From contig JACKBL010000005.1 of the NCBI GenBank assembly GCA_020634515.1, forward strand, positions 248,001 to 312,000: 64,000 nt of DNA. Reading direction: 5' to 3'. Position numbers and translations under genes: made by a program. The stretch comes from Ardenticatenales bacterium. Its GTDB lineage: Bacteria > Chloroflexota > Anaerolineae > Promineifilales > Promineifilaceae. This document shows positions 34,799-42,489 of this stretch, piece by piece; positions within the stretch are counted from its first letter, which is position 1; the number at the start of each line of letters is the position of its first letter. The notes beneath the pieces were generated by a model. It saw nothing but the letters and a program-made list of their open reading frames with translations, had not been told where the DNA came from and ran no database searches.

Positions 34799-35512
34799 TT
34801 ATACCCGCAGCGGTAGGTTGCCGCTCAATCGTCGCACTTCGTTCGGCGGCGTCTCGCGTACAGAGACCACCATCACACTGATGTCGTCGTTGGGTCGCCC
34901 TTGCGCCAGCCCCATCGCCTCGTCCAGCAGGATGTTGGCGATACGCTGCGCGTCGTACACTTGCTCCGTGAGCAGGCGGCGGAAGACGGCGGTTACGTCG
35001 AAGGTGGTGGTTCCGCTGATTCTGCCGGCATGACGCAGCCCATCCGTAAACGCCACCACCACCGTTCCCAGCTCAATGGGCACTTCCGTGATCACCGGTT
35101 TGGTGTTGCGATGCACCCCCACCGCCTCCGATGGCGCGTTCAGTTCCACCACGCCCTTGTGGGGCGTGTGCAGCAACACCGGCGCTTCATTGTTGCGCGA
35201 AATCACAATCGTGCGCGAATGGGTGTCAATAGAGACGATATTCAGCGTGGCGCTGACCTTGCCCCCGCGATAGGTGAACAGGTAATCGTGCGCCGCCCGC
35301 GCCGCCGCGCCATCCCGCACCCCCTCCGCCAGCAGTTGAATGGCTTTCCGCGCCACCACGTTGCTGATTAGCTTTGCCGCCCGCCCACTGCGCTGCCCAT
35401 CCACCAGCACCAACGACAACCCCCCATGCGGGCGCTCGATCATTTCCAATGTGTCGCCGCTTTCGCTGGTAGCATATTTGTTGATTTTTGCCACGCCGAA
35501 TTGTACGTTCAT
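34799..35512 (-). CDS. SpoIIE/PP2C-type serine/threonine phosphatase
   Basis: This 237-residue protein is a stand-alone SpoIIE-like phosphatase domain. Its metal-binding aspartates appear in LVLVDGQRSG, AFTDGLRHAG and GRPNDDISVMV. The family dephosphorylates anti-sigma-factor antagonists or similar Ser/Thr-phosphoproteins. No sensor domain is attached, so input must come from a partner. It is the first gene of a tight minus-strand operon with the P-loop protein and aroE. Confidence 0.85.
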   Translation of the reverse strand: MNVQFGVAKINKYATSESGDTLEMIERPHGGLSLVLVDGQRSGRAAKLISNVVARKAIQLLAEGVRDGAAARAAHDYLFTYRGGKVSATLNIVSIDTHSRTIVISRNNEAPVLLHTPHKGVVELNAPSEAVGVHRNTKPVITEVPIELGTVVVAFTDGLRHAGRISGTTTFDVTAVFRRLLTEQVYDAQRIANILLDEAMGLAQGRPNDDISVMVVSVRETPPNEVRRLSGNLPLRV

Positions 35513-35680
35513 ACCTGTCTTATCCTCCGGCGCGGTGCGCCCTCAGAGAACATGTCGCCTGACCTGTATTGTAATGAACCTGCCCTATTTTGGCATCTTG
35601 CCCACAAACGCCCAGGTAGCAACGCCTAACTCCCCAAATCCGTCATAACGTCCGTTCAGGGCATGGGTGATTTTGGCCTG

Positions 35681-35730
35681 GCGGCTTCAGCCGACCCCCG
35701 TGAGGGGTTTGACCCGGCTAAAACCTCGAC
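35681..35730. repeat. GGCTTCAGCCGACCC / GGTTTGACCCGGCT repeat
   Basis: GCGGCTTCAGCCGACCCC, CGTGAGG, GGTTTGACCCGGCTAAAAC is a copy of the family seen at 4532 and 48511. It lies in the 400-bp gap upstream of the PocR-type regulator. Confidence 0.8.
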
Positions 35731-35765
35731 GCCGAGCACCCTCCGACCTGAGACCCGTTGCCCAC

Positions 35766-35779
35766 TGTGCATATGCACA
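35766..35779. promoter_or_regulatory. Perfect palindrome TGTGCATATGCACA
   Basis: The 14-bp perfect palindrome lies about 150 bp upstream of the PocR-type regulator. A second dyad, ATGAC-N4-GTCAT, lies at 35809-35822. Either may be an operator; no known factor is assigned. Confidence 0.4.
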
Positions 35780-35882
35780 ATCCGCATCATCTGCATTATC
35801 CGCATCCGATGACATTTGTCATGCCTGATCGTGCATTTTGTCACTCCTGTTCGGCAATAGATGCGCGTATGATTGCGGCGTA

Positions 35883-35898
35883 AGTGAAATTTATCACA
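35883..35898. promoter_or_regulatory. CRP/FNR-superfamily-like site
   Basis: The sequence AGTGAAATTTATCACA contains perfect GTGA and TCAC half-sites with six bases between them, the CRP-type consensus. It sits 15 bp upstream of the regulator start, a position that would fit repression or autoregulation. The assignment rests on the pattern only. Confidence 0.5.
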
Positions 35899-35913
35899 AA
35901 GTAGGCAAACGTG

Positions 35914-36639
35914 ATGACCGACATGCTAACCGCGAAAGAAGTGCAATCTATCCTCCAGGTGGACCGTTCTACTGTTTACCGCATGGCTGAAGATGGACGA
36001 CTACCGGCCATCAAGGTAGGTCGCCAGTGGCGTTTTCCTGTGGACCAGATGGAAAGTTGGCTGGCGGGCCAGGCGATTGCGCCGCCCGTGGCGGCCATGT
36101 CCGCACGTCGCGCCGCCCCGCTGCGGACTTTGCTCCCGCTGGCGTGTGTGCAGTTGATTCAGGACACCTTTGCCACCGCGCTAGACGTGATGGTGATCAT
36201 CACAGACATGGATGGCAACCCGGTGACGACGTTTAGCAACGAGTGTGGTCTTTTCCAGGCCGTGCGCGGGGCTTCCCCATTGTTGTGGCCGAAGTGTATG
36301 ACGCACTGGCGGGAGATGGCCGGCACACTCAACCTGGAGCCGTGCTTGTCCGCCAGCTATTTGGGTTTGCTCTGTGCGCGCGCGCTCGTCCGGGTGGACG
36401 CGGCACTTGCCGGTATGGTTTTCATAGGCGGGATTGCACCGCGGGATTGGCCGCCATCTCCAGAACAGATCGAGGCGATAGCCGCGGACCTGGAAATCGC
36501 ACCGTCGCTATTCCGGGCGCACCTGGCCGATGTGTTTTACAAGGACGAGGCGCAGCAAAAAAAGCTTCTGTCCCTGACGCAGCAGATGGCGAATATCGTC
36601 TCGCACATTATCAAAGAGCGAGCAATGCCGGTGTCGTAA
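35914..36639 (+). CDS. Transcriptional regulator with excisionase-type HTH and PocR domain
   Basis: Residues 1-55 form a MerR/excisionase-like helix-turn-helix (TAKEVQSILQVDRSTVYRM, then KVGRQWRFP). From about 75 on a PocR sensory domain follows, with the conserved cysteines in NECGLF, PKCMTHW and LEPCLSASY. PocR domains sense small molecules in propanediol and related regulators. Several starts are close together (GTG 35911, ATG 35914 and ATG 35923). It is 135 bp upstream of the sulfur gene cluster on the same strand and is the natural candidate for its regulator. Confidence 0.85.
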   Translation: MTDMLTAKEVQSILQVDRSTVYRMAEDGRLPAIKVGRQWRFPVDQMESWLAGQAIAPPVAAMSARRAAPLRTLLPLACVQLIQDTFATALDVMVIITDMDGNPVTTFSNECGLFQAVRGASPLLWPKCMTHWREMAGTLNLEPCLSASYLGLLCARALVRVDAALAGMVFIGGIAPRDWPPSPEQIEAIAADLEIAPSLFRAHLADVFYKDEAQQKKLLSLTQQMANIVSHIIKERAMPVS

Positions 36640-36652
36640 TGCTCGTTTGTCT

Positions 36653-36746
36653 GTAACTGCTAAGCCAGATTGGACCGATTTTCTCTGGTGAATATGGCCG
36701 TTGAGCGCGTGTAATTGGTCCAATCTCCAGTGAGCGTTAGTAGTTA
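36653..36746. repeat. Long form of the AGATTGGACC inverted repeat
   Basis: The element runs from GTAACTGCTAAGCC to AGCGTTAGTAGTTAC. Its core arms are AGATTGGACC (36667-36676) and GGTCCAATCT (36717-36726). It lies between the regulator and sulfide:quinone oxidoreductase genes and is in reverse orientation to the copy at 38689-38785. Confidence 0.9.
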
Positions 36747-36774
36747 CGTTGTCTTTTGAAGGAGTACACCTGAC

Positions 36775-38007
36775 ATGAAGAAACTGCTTATTTTGGGGGC
36801 CGGAACTGCCGGCACAATGATTGCCAACAAGCTCCACCCCCTCCTCAGCCGCGACGAATGGAAAATCACCCTCGTTGATCAAAACGAAACGCATTACTAT
36901 CAGCCGGGCTTCCTCTTCATTCCCTTTGGCATCTACGGTGAGAACGATGTCATCAAACCCAAGCGAGATTACATCCCCCCCGGCGTCGAACTTATCGTTT
37001 CCCCTATCGAATTGATCGAACCCACGGAAAACCGTGTGCGCATCAGTAAGGATAACCGCTACCTCTATTACGACTATCTGATCATCGCCACGGGCACGCA
37101 CCCGCGTCCTGACCAGACGCCGGGTCTAACCGGACCGGCGTGGCGACAAAGCATTTTTGATTTTTACACGCTTGATGGCGCGGTGGCCCTGGCGAAAAAA
37201 CTGCGCACCTGGGATGGTGGTCGCCTTGTCCTGAGCATCATGGAGCTTCCCTTTAAGTGCCCCGTGGCTCCGCTGGAGTTCATCTTCCTGGCGGATTGGT
37301 TCTTCCATGAGCGCGGCATCCGCGACAAAGTGGAATTGACTCTGGTGACGCCGTTGCCGGGCGCGTTTACCAAACCACGTGCGGCCCAACTCTTGGGCAA
37401 CATGCTGGAAGAGAAAAACATTCACATTGTGCCTGAGTTTTATACGGAACATGTGGACGCGGCGCAGCAGAAGCTCGTTTCCTATGATGAGCAGGAAGTC
37501 CCCTATGACCTGCTGATTACGATTCCCGTCAACATGGGAACCGAGGTCATTGCCGCCTCTGGGTTGGGCGATGAGTTGAATCATGTGCCTGTAGACAAGC
37601 ACACGTTTCTCTCCACGCAGTACGACAATATCTTCGCCATTGGCGACGCCGCCAATTTGCCGACGTCCAAAGCCGGCTCCGTAGCCCATTTCGCCGCCGA
37701 GGTCTTCACGGAAAACTTCTTGCGCTATATCGAAGGGCAAGAGATGACGGCTAAATTCGACGGGCACGCCAACTGTTTTATTGAGTCAGGCTTTGGTAAG
37801 GGTATTCTGATTGACTTCAACTACGATGTTGAGCCGCTGCCGGGTAAGTTTCCGCTCCCTGGTATTGGCCCCTTCTCTTTGCTGCAGGAGTCAGAAGTAA
37901 ACCATTGGGGCAAGGTTATGTTCCGCTGGATGTACTGGAACTTGCTACTGAAAGGCAAAGAGATGGGTATCACGTCCCAGATGACGATGGCGGGCAAGTG
38001 GAGCTAG
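36775..38007 (+). CDS. Sulfide:quinone oxidoreductase-like flavoprotein
   Basis: This 410-residue FAD protein has the N-terminal GAGTAGT motif and a second FAD contact in FAIGDAANLPTSKAG. Two cysteines match the redox-active pair of SQR: residue 162 (LPFKCPVAP) and residue 334 (HANCFIES). A third N-terminal cysteine found in some SQRs is missing. SQR oxidises H2S to polysulfide and passes electrons to quinone at the membrane. The C-terminal region MFRWMYWNLLLKG looks amphipathic, suited to membrane binding. It leads a cluster of sulfur-carrier genes and overlaps the ribosome binding site of the next gene. Confidence 0.85.
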   Translation: MKKLLILGAGTAGTMIANKLHPLLSRDEWKITLVDQNETHYYQPGFLFIPFGIYGENDVIKPKRDYIPPGVELIVSPIELIEPTENRVRISKDNRYLYYDYLIIATGTHPRPDQTPGLTGPAWRQSIFDFYTLDGAVALAKKLRTWDGGRLVLSIMELPFKCPVAPLEFIFLADWFFHERGIRDKVELTLVTPLPGAFTKPRAAQLLGNMLEEKNIHIVPEFYTEHVDAAQQKLVSYDEQEVPYDLLITIPVNMGTEVIAASGLGDELNHVPVDKHTFLSTQYDNIFAIGDAANLPTSKAGSVAHFAAEVFTENFLRYIEGQEMTAKFDGHANCFIESGFGKGILIDFNYDVEPLPGKFPLPGIGPFSLLQESEVNHWGKVMFRWMYWNLLLKGKEMGITSQMTMAGKWS

Positions 38008-38017
38008 GAGGCGCGAG

Positions 38018-38680
38018 ATGGATGCAACGGTGCTGGAATTAAACCAGAAAATTGACGCGCTCACGGCTCAAGTTGCTTTTCTTACCGAAGAGGCGCGGCA
38101 GCAGCAGCGACGGCGGCAGGAGTGGGATGAACTGAAGAACGATCTGACGCCCGTCTTCACGGATGTATACCAGTTGTCGGTGCGACAGATGGATGAAGTG
38201 GAAAGCTACGTGCAGTTGGAGGATATGCTGCGCTTACTGAAGCGGCTGATGCGTAATACGCGCAACCTGGAGCGCATGTTGGACCAGTTTGAGAGTTTCG
38301 CGGCGCTGTGGGAGGATGTGAATCCGTTGACGCAGCAGGCGTTCCTGACGGCGATGAATCGCCTGGAGACGTTGGAAAACGCCGGGTATTTCACTTTTAT
38401 GCGCGAGGGGATGGACGTTGTAGACAAAGTTGTCACTTCTTTTACCGCGGACGACGTGCGACAACTTGGTGACAACGTGGTTCTGATTTTGCGGACCGTG
38501 AAGGAAATGACCCAACCAGAGATTATGAATATGGTGCGCAACACGGCGACAGCGATCCGTGAAGAGGAACCGCAAGAGTCCGTCTCTATGTTTAGCATCC
38601 TGCGCCAGCTCAATGATCCCGCGGTGAAGCGGGGATTGGCCAAGACACTGACCGTGCTACGCACGGTATCGGAAAATTAG
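38018..38680 (+). CDS. DUF1641 family protein
   Basis: This 220-residue, largely helical protein has no membrane segment. It is Gln/Glu-rich in its first 45 residues and likely coiled coil. The central part has the repeated pattern of DUF1641 proteins, which often neighbour SQR-type flavoproteins. Their function is not established. The start follows GGAGG by 7 bp, only 10 bp after the SQR stop. The two are thus certainly cotranscribed. Confidence 0.8.
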   Translation: MDATVLELNQKIDALTAQVAFLTEEARQQQRRRQEWDELKNDLTPVFTDVYQLSVRQMDEVESYVQLEDMLRLLKRLMRNTRNLERMLDQFESFAALWEDVNPLTQQAFLTAMNRLETLENAGYFTFMREGMDVVDKVVTSFTADDVRQLGDNVVLILRTVKEMTQPEIMNMVRNTATAIREEEPQESVSMFSILRQLNDPAVKRGLAKTLTVLRTVSEN

Positions 38681-38688
38681 CAACGAAA

Positions 38689-38785
38689 CGTAACTACTAA
38701 CGCTCTCTGGAGATTGGACCAGTTTCAGGCGCTGAATGGTCATTTTCACCAGAGAAAATGGGTCCAATCTGACCTAGCAGTTACA
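38689..38785. repeat. Long form of the AGATTGGACC inverted repeat
   Basis: The element runs from AACGTAACTACTAACGCTC to GACCTAGCAGTTAC. Its core arms are AGATTGGACC (38711-38720) and GGTCCAATCT (38761-38770). It is the reverse complement of the copy at 36653-36746, so the SQR-DUF1641 pair is bracketed by two inverted copies. Confidence 0.9.
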
Positions 38786-38817
38786 ACGAAACACGCTTTT
38801 TGGAGGTAACAAAGATC

Positions 38818-39132
38818 ATGACAGTTCGCACAATTGCCGGCAAAAGCATCAACTTCGGCGATGATGGTTTCATGGACAATTTCAACCAGTGGGATCCCAG
38901 CGTGGCGGAAGCGTTAGCTGCGGAAATAGGCATTACCCTCACCGAAGACCATTGGAAAGTCATCGAGTTCTGCCGTTCCGATTTCGTCGTACAAGGGGAT
39001 GCCCCCACCATTCGCCGCATCACCACCGTGGGCGGCGTTCCTACCAAGCAACTCTATCAACTATTTCCCAAAGGTCCGGGCAAGAAAGTTGCCTACATTG
39101 CCGGCCTGAAGAAACCGACAGGCTGCATCTAA
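38818..39132 (+). CDS. TusE/DsrC-family sulfur carrier protein
   Basis: This 104-residue protein has the DsrC/TusE/DsvC fold and ends with the hallmark KPTGCI, whose penultimate cysteine (103) carries the persulfide. The second cysteine of DsrC, eleven residues earlier, is replaced by alanine (VAYIAGLKKP), so the protein resembles TusE-type carriers. It would accept sulfur from SQR or DsrE2-type partners and hand it on to tRNA thiolation or sulfur oxidation. ATG 38818 has GGAGGT upstream at 38802; an earlier TTG is less likely. Confidence 0.88.
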   Translation: MTVRTIAGKSINFGDDGFMDNFNQWDPSVAEALAAEIGITLTEDHWKVIEFCRSDFVVQGDAPTIRRITTVGGVPTKQLYQLFPKGPGKKVAYIAGLKKPTGCI

Positions 39133-39133
39133 A

Positions 39134-39164
39134 ACCTTCCCGGAAGCCGTGAGCTTCGAGGAAG
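39134..39164. repeat. CTTCCCGGAAG-type repeat
   Basis: CCTTCCCGGAAGC and GCTTCGAGGAAGG form an imperfect inverted pair between the TusE-like and DsrE2 genes. Confidence 0.6.
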
Positions 39165-39196
39165 GCGACGATCCATGGTAACGAAGGAGATACTCC

Positions 39197-39679
39197 ATGT
39201 TTGAGGACACCGACCGTAAAATCTGTATCATTTGCTCCAAAGGCACGTTGGACATGGCCTATCCGGGCCTGGTGCTGGCAAACGCTGCTTTGATGGAAGG
39301 CATTGACGTGACCATGTTCTTCACCTTTTGGGGATTGGACATGATCAACAAGCGGAAAATGAACCATCTCAAGTTTGTGCCCATTGGTAACCCCAGCATG
39401 CCCATTCCTAATGCCATTGGCGGGTTGCCCGGCATGACGAACGTGGCCACGGCTATGATGAAGCGGGAAATCCACAAGCTCGATTTTCCCGACGTAGAAG
39501 AATTCCTGGAGATGATCAACGATGCCGGCGGTAAACTGTACGCCTGTAAGATGTCCGTGGATATGTTCCACGACATGCACATGATGGATGAAGATGACAT
39601 CTATGAGCGTGTTGAGGGGGTAGTGGGGGCCACGGACTTTATGGAAATGAGTGAGGGCGCGCAAATCATTTTCATCTAG
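39197..39679 (+). CDS. DsrE2-like peroxiredoxin-family protein
   Basis: This 160-residue protein belongs to the DsrE/DsrF-like (DsrE2) group. It has the N-terminal CIICSKGTLDMAYPGLVLAN region, FFTFWGLDM, and a conserved cysteine at 117 (LYACKMSVDMF), the usual persulfide site. It is methionine-rich near the C-terminus. DsrE2 relays sulfane sulfur between carriers and may be membrane associated. Start 39197 has GAAGGAG. It is the last gene of the sulfur cluster, followed by a terminator at 39706. Confidence 0.85.
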   Translation: MFEDTDRKICIICSKGTLDMAYPGLVLANAALMEGIDVTMFFTFWGLDMINKRKMNHLKFVPIGNPSMPIPNAIGGLPGMTNVATAMMKREIHKLDFPDVEEFLEMINDAGGKLYACKMSVDMFHDMHMMDEDDIYERVEGVVGATDFMEMSEGAQIIFI

Positions 39680-39705
39680 CCGCGGGTAGTTCTGGGGGGA
39701 GTCAA

Positions 39706-39741
39706 GGACCAGGTTTCCCTGCGGGAGACCTGGTCCTTTTT
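39706..39741 (+). terminator. Rho-independent terminator of the sulfur cluster
   Basis: GGACCAGGT (39706-39714) and ACCTGGTCC (39728-39736) form a perfect 9-bp stem followed by five T. Because the loop itself pairs (CCC/GGG), the hairpin is strong. It sits 27 bp after the DsrE2 stop. Confidence 0.9.
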
Positions 39742-39958
39742 GGGGAAAATGGGGGCGTGGCGCATTCGGGGAGCTTGTGCCGGTTTACTTGGTGATCTCT
39801 TTCCAGTATAATCGGTTGACGTAATGTTGCGTTGTCGTGATAGGTTGCGGCAATGGCAAAGACATCACAGTTGAATCCTCGTTCCTACCACTCTGGTCGC
39901 CCAGGCGTTAAGAGTTATCATTACCCACCTACTCGTGTTCGGTAAAGGAGAAATTCCC

Positions 39959-42391
39959 ATGAAGCGTTCCGCGATTGTTTCGCGCTCTTTGCTTGTCCTG
40001 GCGCTATGTGGCTTGTTGGTCGTGATGGTTGCCTGTCGCAATACGGTAGAACCGTCGTCGGACGCGATGATGACGGTGGAGGATCAGGTGGGGGGGGCGG
40101 GGGATGCCGGCATTTCCCCCGAAAACCCACCCATTACCGACCTGCCGCTGGACATCGCCCCCGCCATGCAAACCGGCAGCCCCGCCGTCCTGCCCGCCCC
40201 GCTTTACTACCTCAATCCGGGCGGACAAATCATGCGCCTGGAGCGAGACGGCGTGACCAGTATGCCGGTGACGGATGATGCGCATGTTCAGGCGTATGAC
40301 GTCTCTCCTGACGGTAAGACGCTGGCCTATGTAGTGGACAACAACCTGATATTGTTCGACGTCAACAGCGGCGCGCGCACGGTGCGTATTGCCGGTGGCA
40401 ATTTTGCCCCCGATGATTACGCCAGCCAGGCGACGAAAACGATCACGTCGCCCCGGTTCTCGCCTGATGGCACGCAAATCGCTTTTGGCATGGGGGGAAT
40501 CAACATCGCCGGCCTCACGCCCGACTCTCCCCTAACCCTGATCCAGCCCAGCGACCCCTATCCCGACTTTTCCACGGAATCGAAGCAGCCCTTGAGCGGT
40601 CCAGTCCGCTTCTTCTCGAGGGCGGAGTGGTCGCCCGATGGCACCCGCCTGCTCATTTCTTTTGGCTACTTCCCGGAAGGGGGCGGGTTGGCGGTGAAAG
40701 ACCTGGAGAGCGGCGCGTTGACGATGGTGGAAAATGGGGGCATCTACTGCTGCGATCTGGCCTGGATGGGGGACGCCACGGCCTTGATCGGCAGCAATCT
40801 GATGGTTTATGCGATGCCCGGATTGGCGCAGGTGGACACGAAAACGGGCGCGGGCATGACGCTGATTGCCGGATATGATGAGGCGGGAGCCAGCCCGGAG
40901 ACGCCGGTGCAACTGGTGCGCGCGCCTTTCCAGGCTGACGATGGTTCGGTGTATGCGTTCGTGGGGGAGCAGTATGGGGGAGATTTTTCGCAGGTGTGGT
41001 ATCAATTGCGGCGGATGGATGATGCCGGCATTTTCACCCCCATCACCCCCGCCCTCTACCAACTCCCCGGTGACGTCCAGTGGATCAGCGGCGGCAGCGG
41101 CCTCGTCTTCGTCAACCCCCTCGACCCCCTCGTCCAGGCCACCAGTTCCAACTACCCCCTGAACAACAGCATGACCTGGCTCCCCAGCCGCGGTGATGGC
41201 GCGCTGCTCCTCCCCGTCGTCGGACACGAACCCCGCTGGGGCGGCCCGCCGCAAGAGACCCACGTCCCCGATGCCGCCGCCATAGCCGACCTGAAGGCGA
41301 AAGCCGCCGCCGACTTTGGCATCCAGCCGGAAACACAAGGCATCGGCGTCAACCAACTCACCACCGACGGTAGCCGCATCCTGTTCGTTGCTTTCTCCAC
41401 GGGTATGCACAGTTTCGATCCACTCGTCAACCATCAGGTTGCCATTTACGCTTACGACAACGGCTGGCAAGAACTCGCCCGCCACGAATTGAGCAACGAC
41501 GACCCCGCCGTCAATGGCCTGTCCCCGGATTACGTCGGCGAGACAAGCGTGAAGCAGGTGATGGTTGAACCGGGCCGCATCTGGCTTGCACTGGACGGCG
41601 GCGTGGGCGCGCACAGCGGCGTCTTCCTCCTATTGAATTTCGACGGCGCATCGCTGACCACGGTCACGGGCAACTTCAACGCCAGCCCCGACGCCGGCCA
41701 TGTCGCCGACATCAACGGGGATGGCCTGGGGGAGGTGCTGCTGAACCTGAGTGAACCGTACGTTTTCTACTACGCGGCGGGCGTACGCCTGGTCCAATAC
41801 GCCATTTTGCATTGGGACGGAACCCAACTCGTCCCCGTGCAGCTTTCGGCGCTGCCAGATACAGTTGCGCCGGATGTGCGCGAGCTGAACAAGCGGGCGA
41901 TCACTTTTGCCGAAGCGGGGCTGTGGAAAGACGCCCAGGCGGCCATCGCGGAGGCGGGCGGCATGGCCGCGGACAATCAGATGGTGGCCTGGAATGCGGC
42001 GTTTATCAACTACAATGGGGATGCGCGACGTATGGCCGGCATGGTCGGCGATCCCTATCCGCTGCTGACCTACGTTTTCTATGGCGACTACGAGACGGCC
42101 GTCAGCGTCATGCGCGGCTATAGCGCAGATCGGTTGTTTAGCGATGCGTCCCCGCTGGTGGTGGGCACGGTGGCGGAGGGAATGGCGGCGGAACTGGGGC
42201 AGATGTTGGTGATGAATGCCGGCAGCGCCCTCACTGTCCTCCCCGATCTGGCCCCCGCCTACTTCATCCGCGCCTGGGGCAGCTACCTCCTCGACTCCGC
42301 CGACCCCACGATCAAGGCTGACCTGCAAAAAGCGGTGGAACTGGCCCCGGACGACGCCCTCTACGCTGAAGCCCTCGCCATGTGGCCGTAG
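39959..42391 (+). CDS. Lipoprotein with WD40-like beta-propeller repeats
   Basis: This 810-residue exported protein has a signal peptide with a lipobox-like VMVAC, so it is probably lipid-anchored. Residues 60-450 contain TolB/PD40-like repeats (DVSPDGKTLAYV, RFSPDGTQIAFG, EWSPDGTRLLIS). The central part has FG-GAP-like ADINGDGLGEVLL, and the C-terminal 200 residues are helical, TPR-like. It may sense or bind envelope ligands, but the function is unknown. ATG 39959 has AAAGGAG upstream. Codon use switches sharply at TGCCGGCA sites within the gene (40105, 41023, 42217). Confidence 0.75.
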   Translation: MKRSAIVSRSLLVLALCGLLVVMVACRNTVEPSSDAMMTVEDQVGGAGDAGISPENPPITDLPLDIAPAMQTGSPAVLPAPLYYLNPGGQIMRLERDGVTSMPVTDDAHVQAYDVSPDGKTLAYVVDNNLILFDVNSGARTVRIAGGNFAPDDYASQATKTITSPRFSPDGTQIAFGMGGINIAGLTPDSPLTLIQPSDPYPDFSTESKQPLSGPVRFFSRAEWSPDGTRLLISFGYFPEGGGLAVKDLESGALTMVENGGIYCCDLAWMGDATALIGSNLMVYAMPGLAQVDTKTGAGMTLIAGYDEAGASPETPVQLVRAPFQADDGSVYAFVGEQYGGDFSQVWYQLRRMDDAGIFTPITPALYQLPGDVQWISGGSGLVFVNPLDPLVQATSSNYPLNNSMTWLPSRGDGALLLPVVGHEPRWGGPPQETHVPDAAAIADLKAKAAADFGIQPETQGIGVNQLTTDGSRILFVAFSTGMHSFDPLVNHQVAIYAYDNGWQELARHELSNDDPAVNGLSPDYVGETSVKQVMVEPGRIWLALDGGVGAHSGVFLLLNFDGASLTTVTGNFNASPDAGHVADINGDGLGEVLLNLSEPYVFYYAAGVRLVQYAILHWDGTQLVPVQLSALPDTVAPDVRELNKRAITFAEAGLWKDAQAAIAEAGGMAADNQMVAWNAAFINYNGDARRMAGMVGDPYPLLTYVFYGDYETAVSVMRGYSADRLFSDASPLVVGTVAEGMAAELGQMLVMNAGSALTVLPDLAPAYFIRAWGSYLLDSADPTIKADLQKAVELAPDDALYAEALAMWP

Positions 42392-42444
42392 CGCGTTGCG
42401 CCTCCGCGCGGTGGCGCGTGTATATGAAATAACTCGCATGACCA

Positions 42445-42475
42445 CCTTCCTGGAAGCTAACAGCTTCCAGGAAGG
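42445..42475. repeat. Perfect inverted CCTTCCTGGAAGC repeat
   Basis: CCTTCCTGGAAGC and GCTTCCAGGAAGG form a perfect 13-bp stem around TAACA, 15 bp before the next gene start. It is a member of the CTTCCCGGAAG family. It may act as terminator of the preceding gene. Confidence 0.8.
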
Positions 42476-42489
42476 TTTAGGATTTCCGC

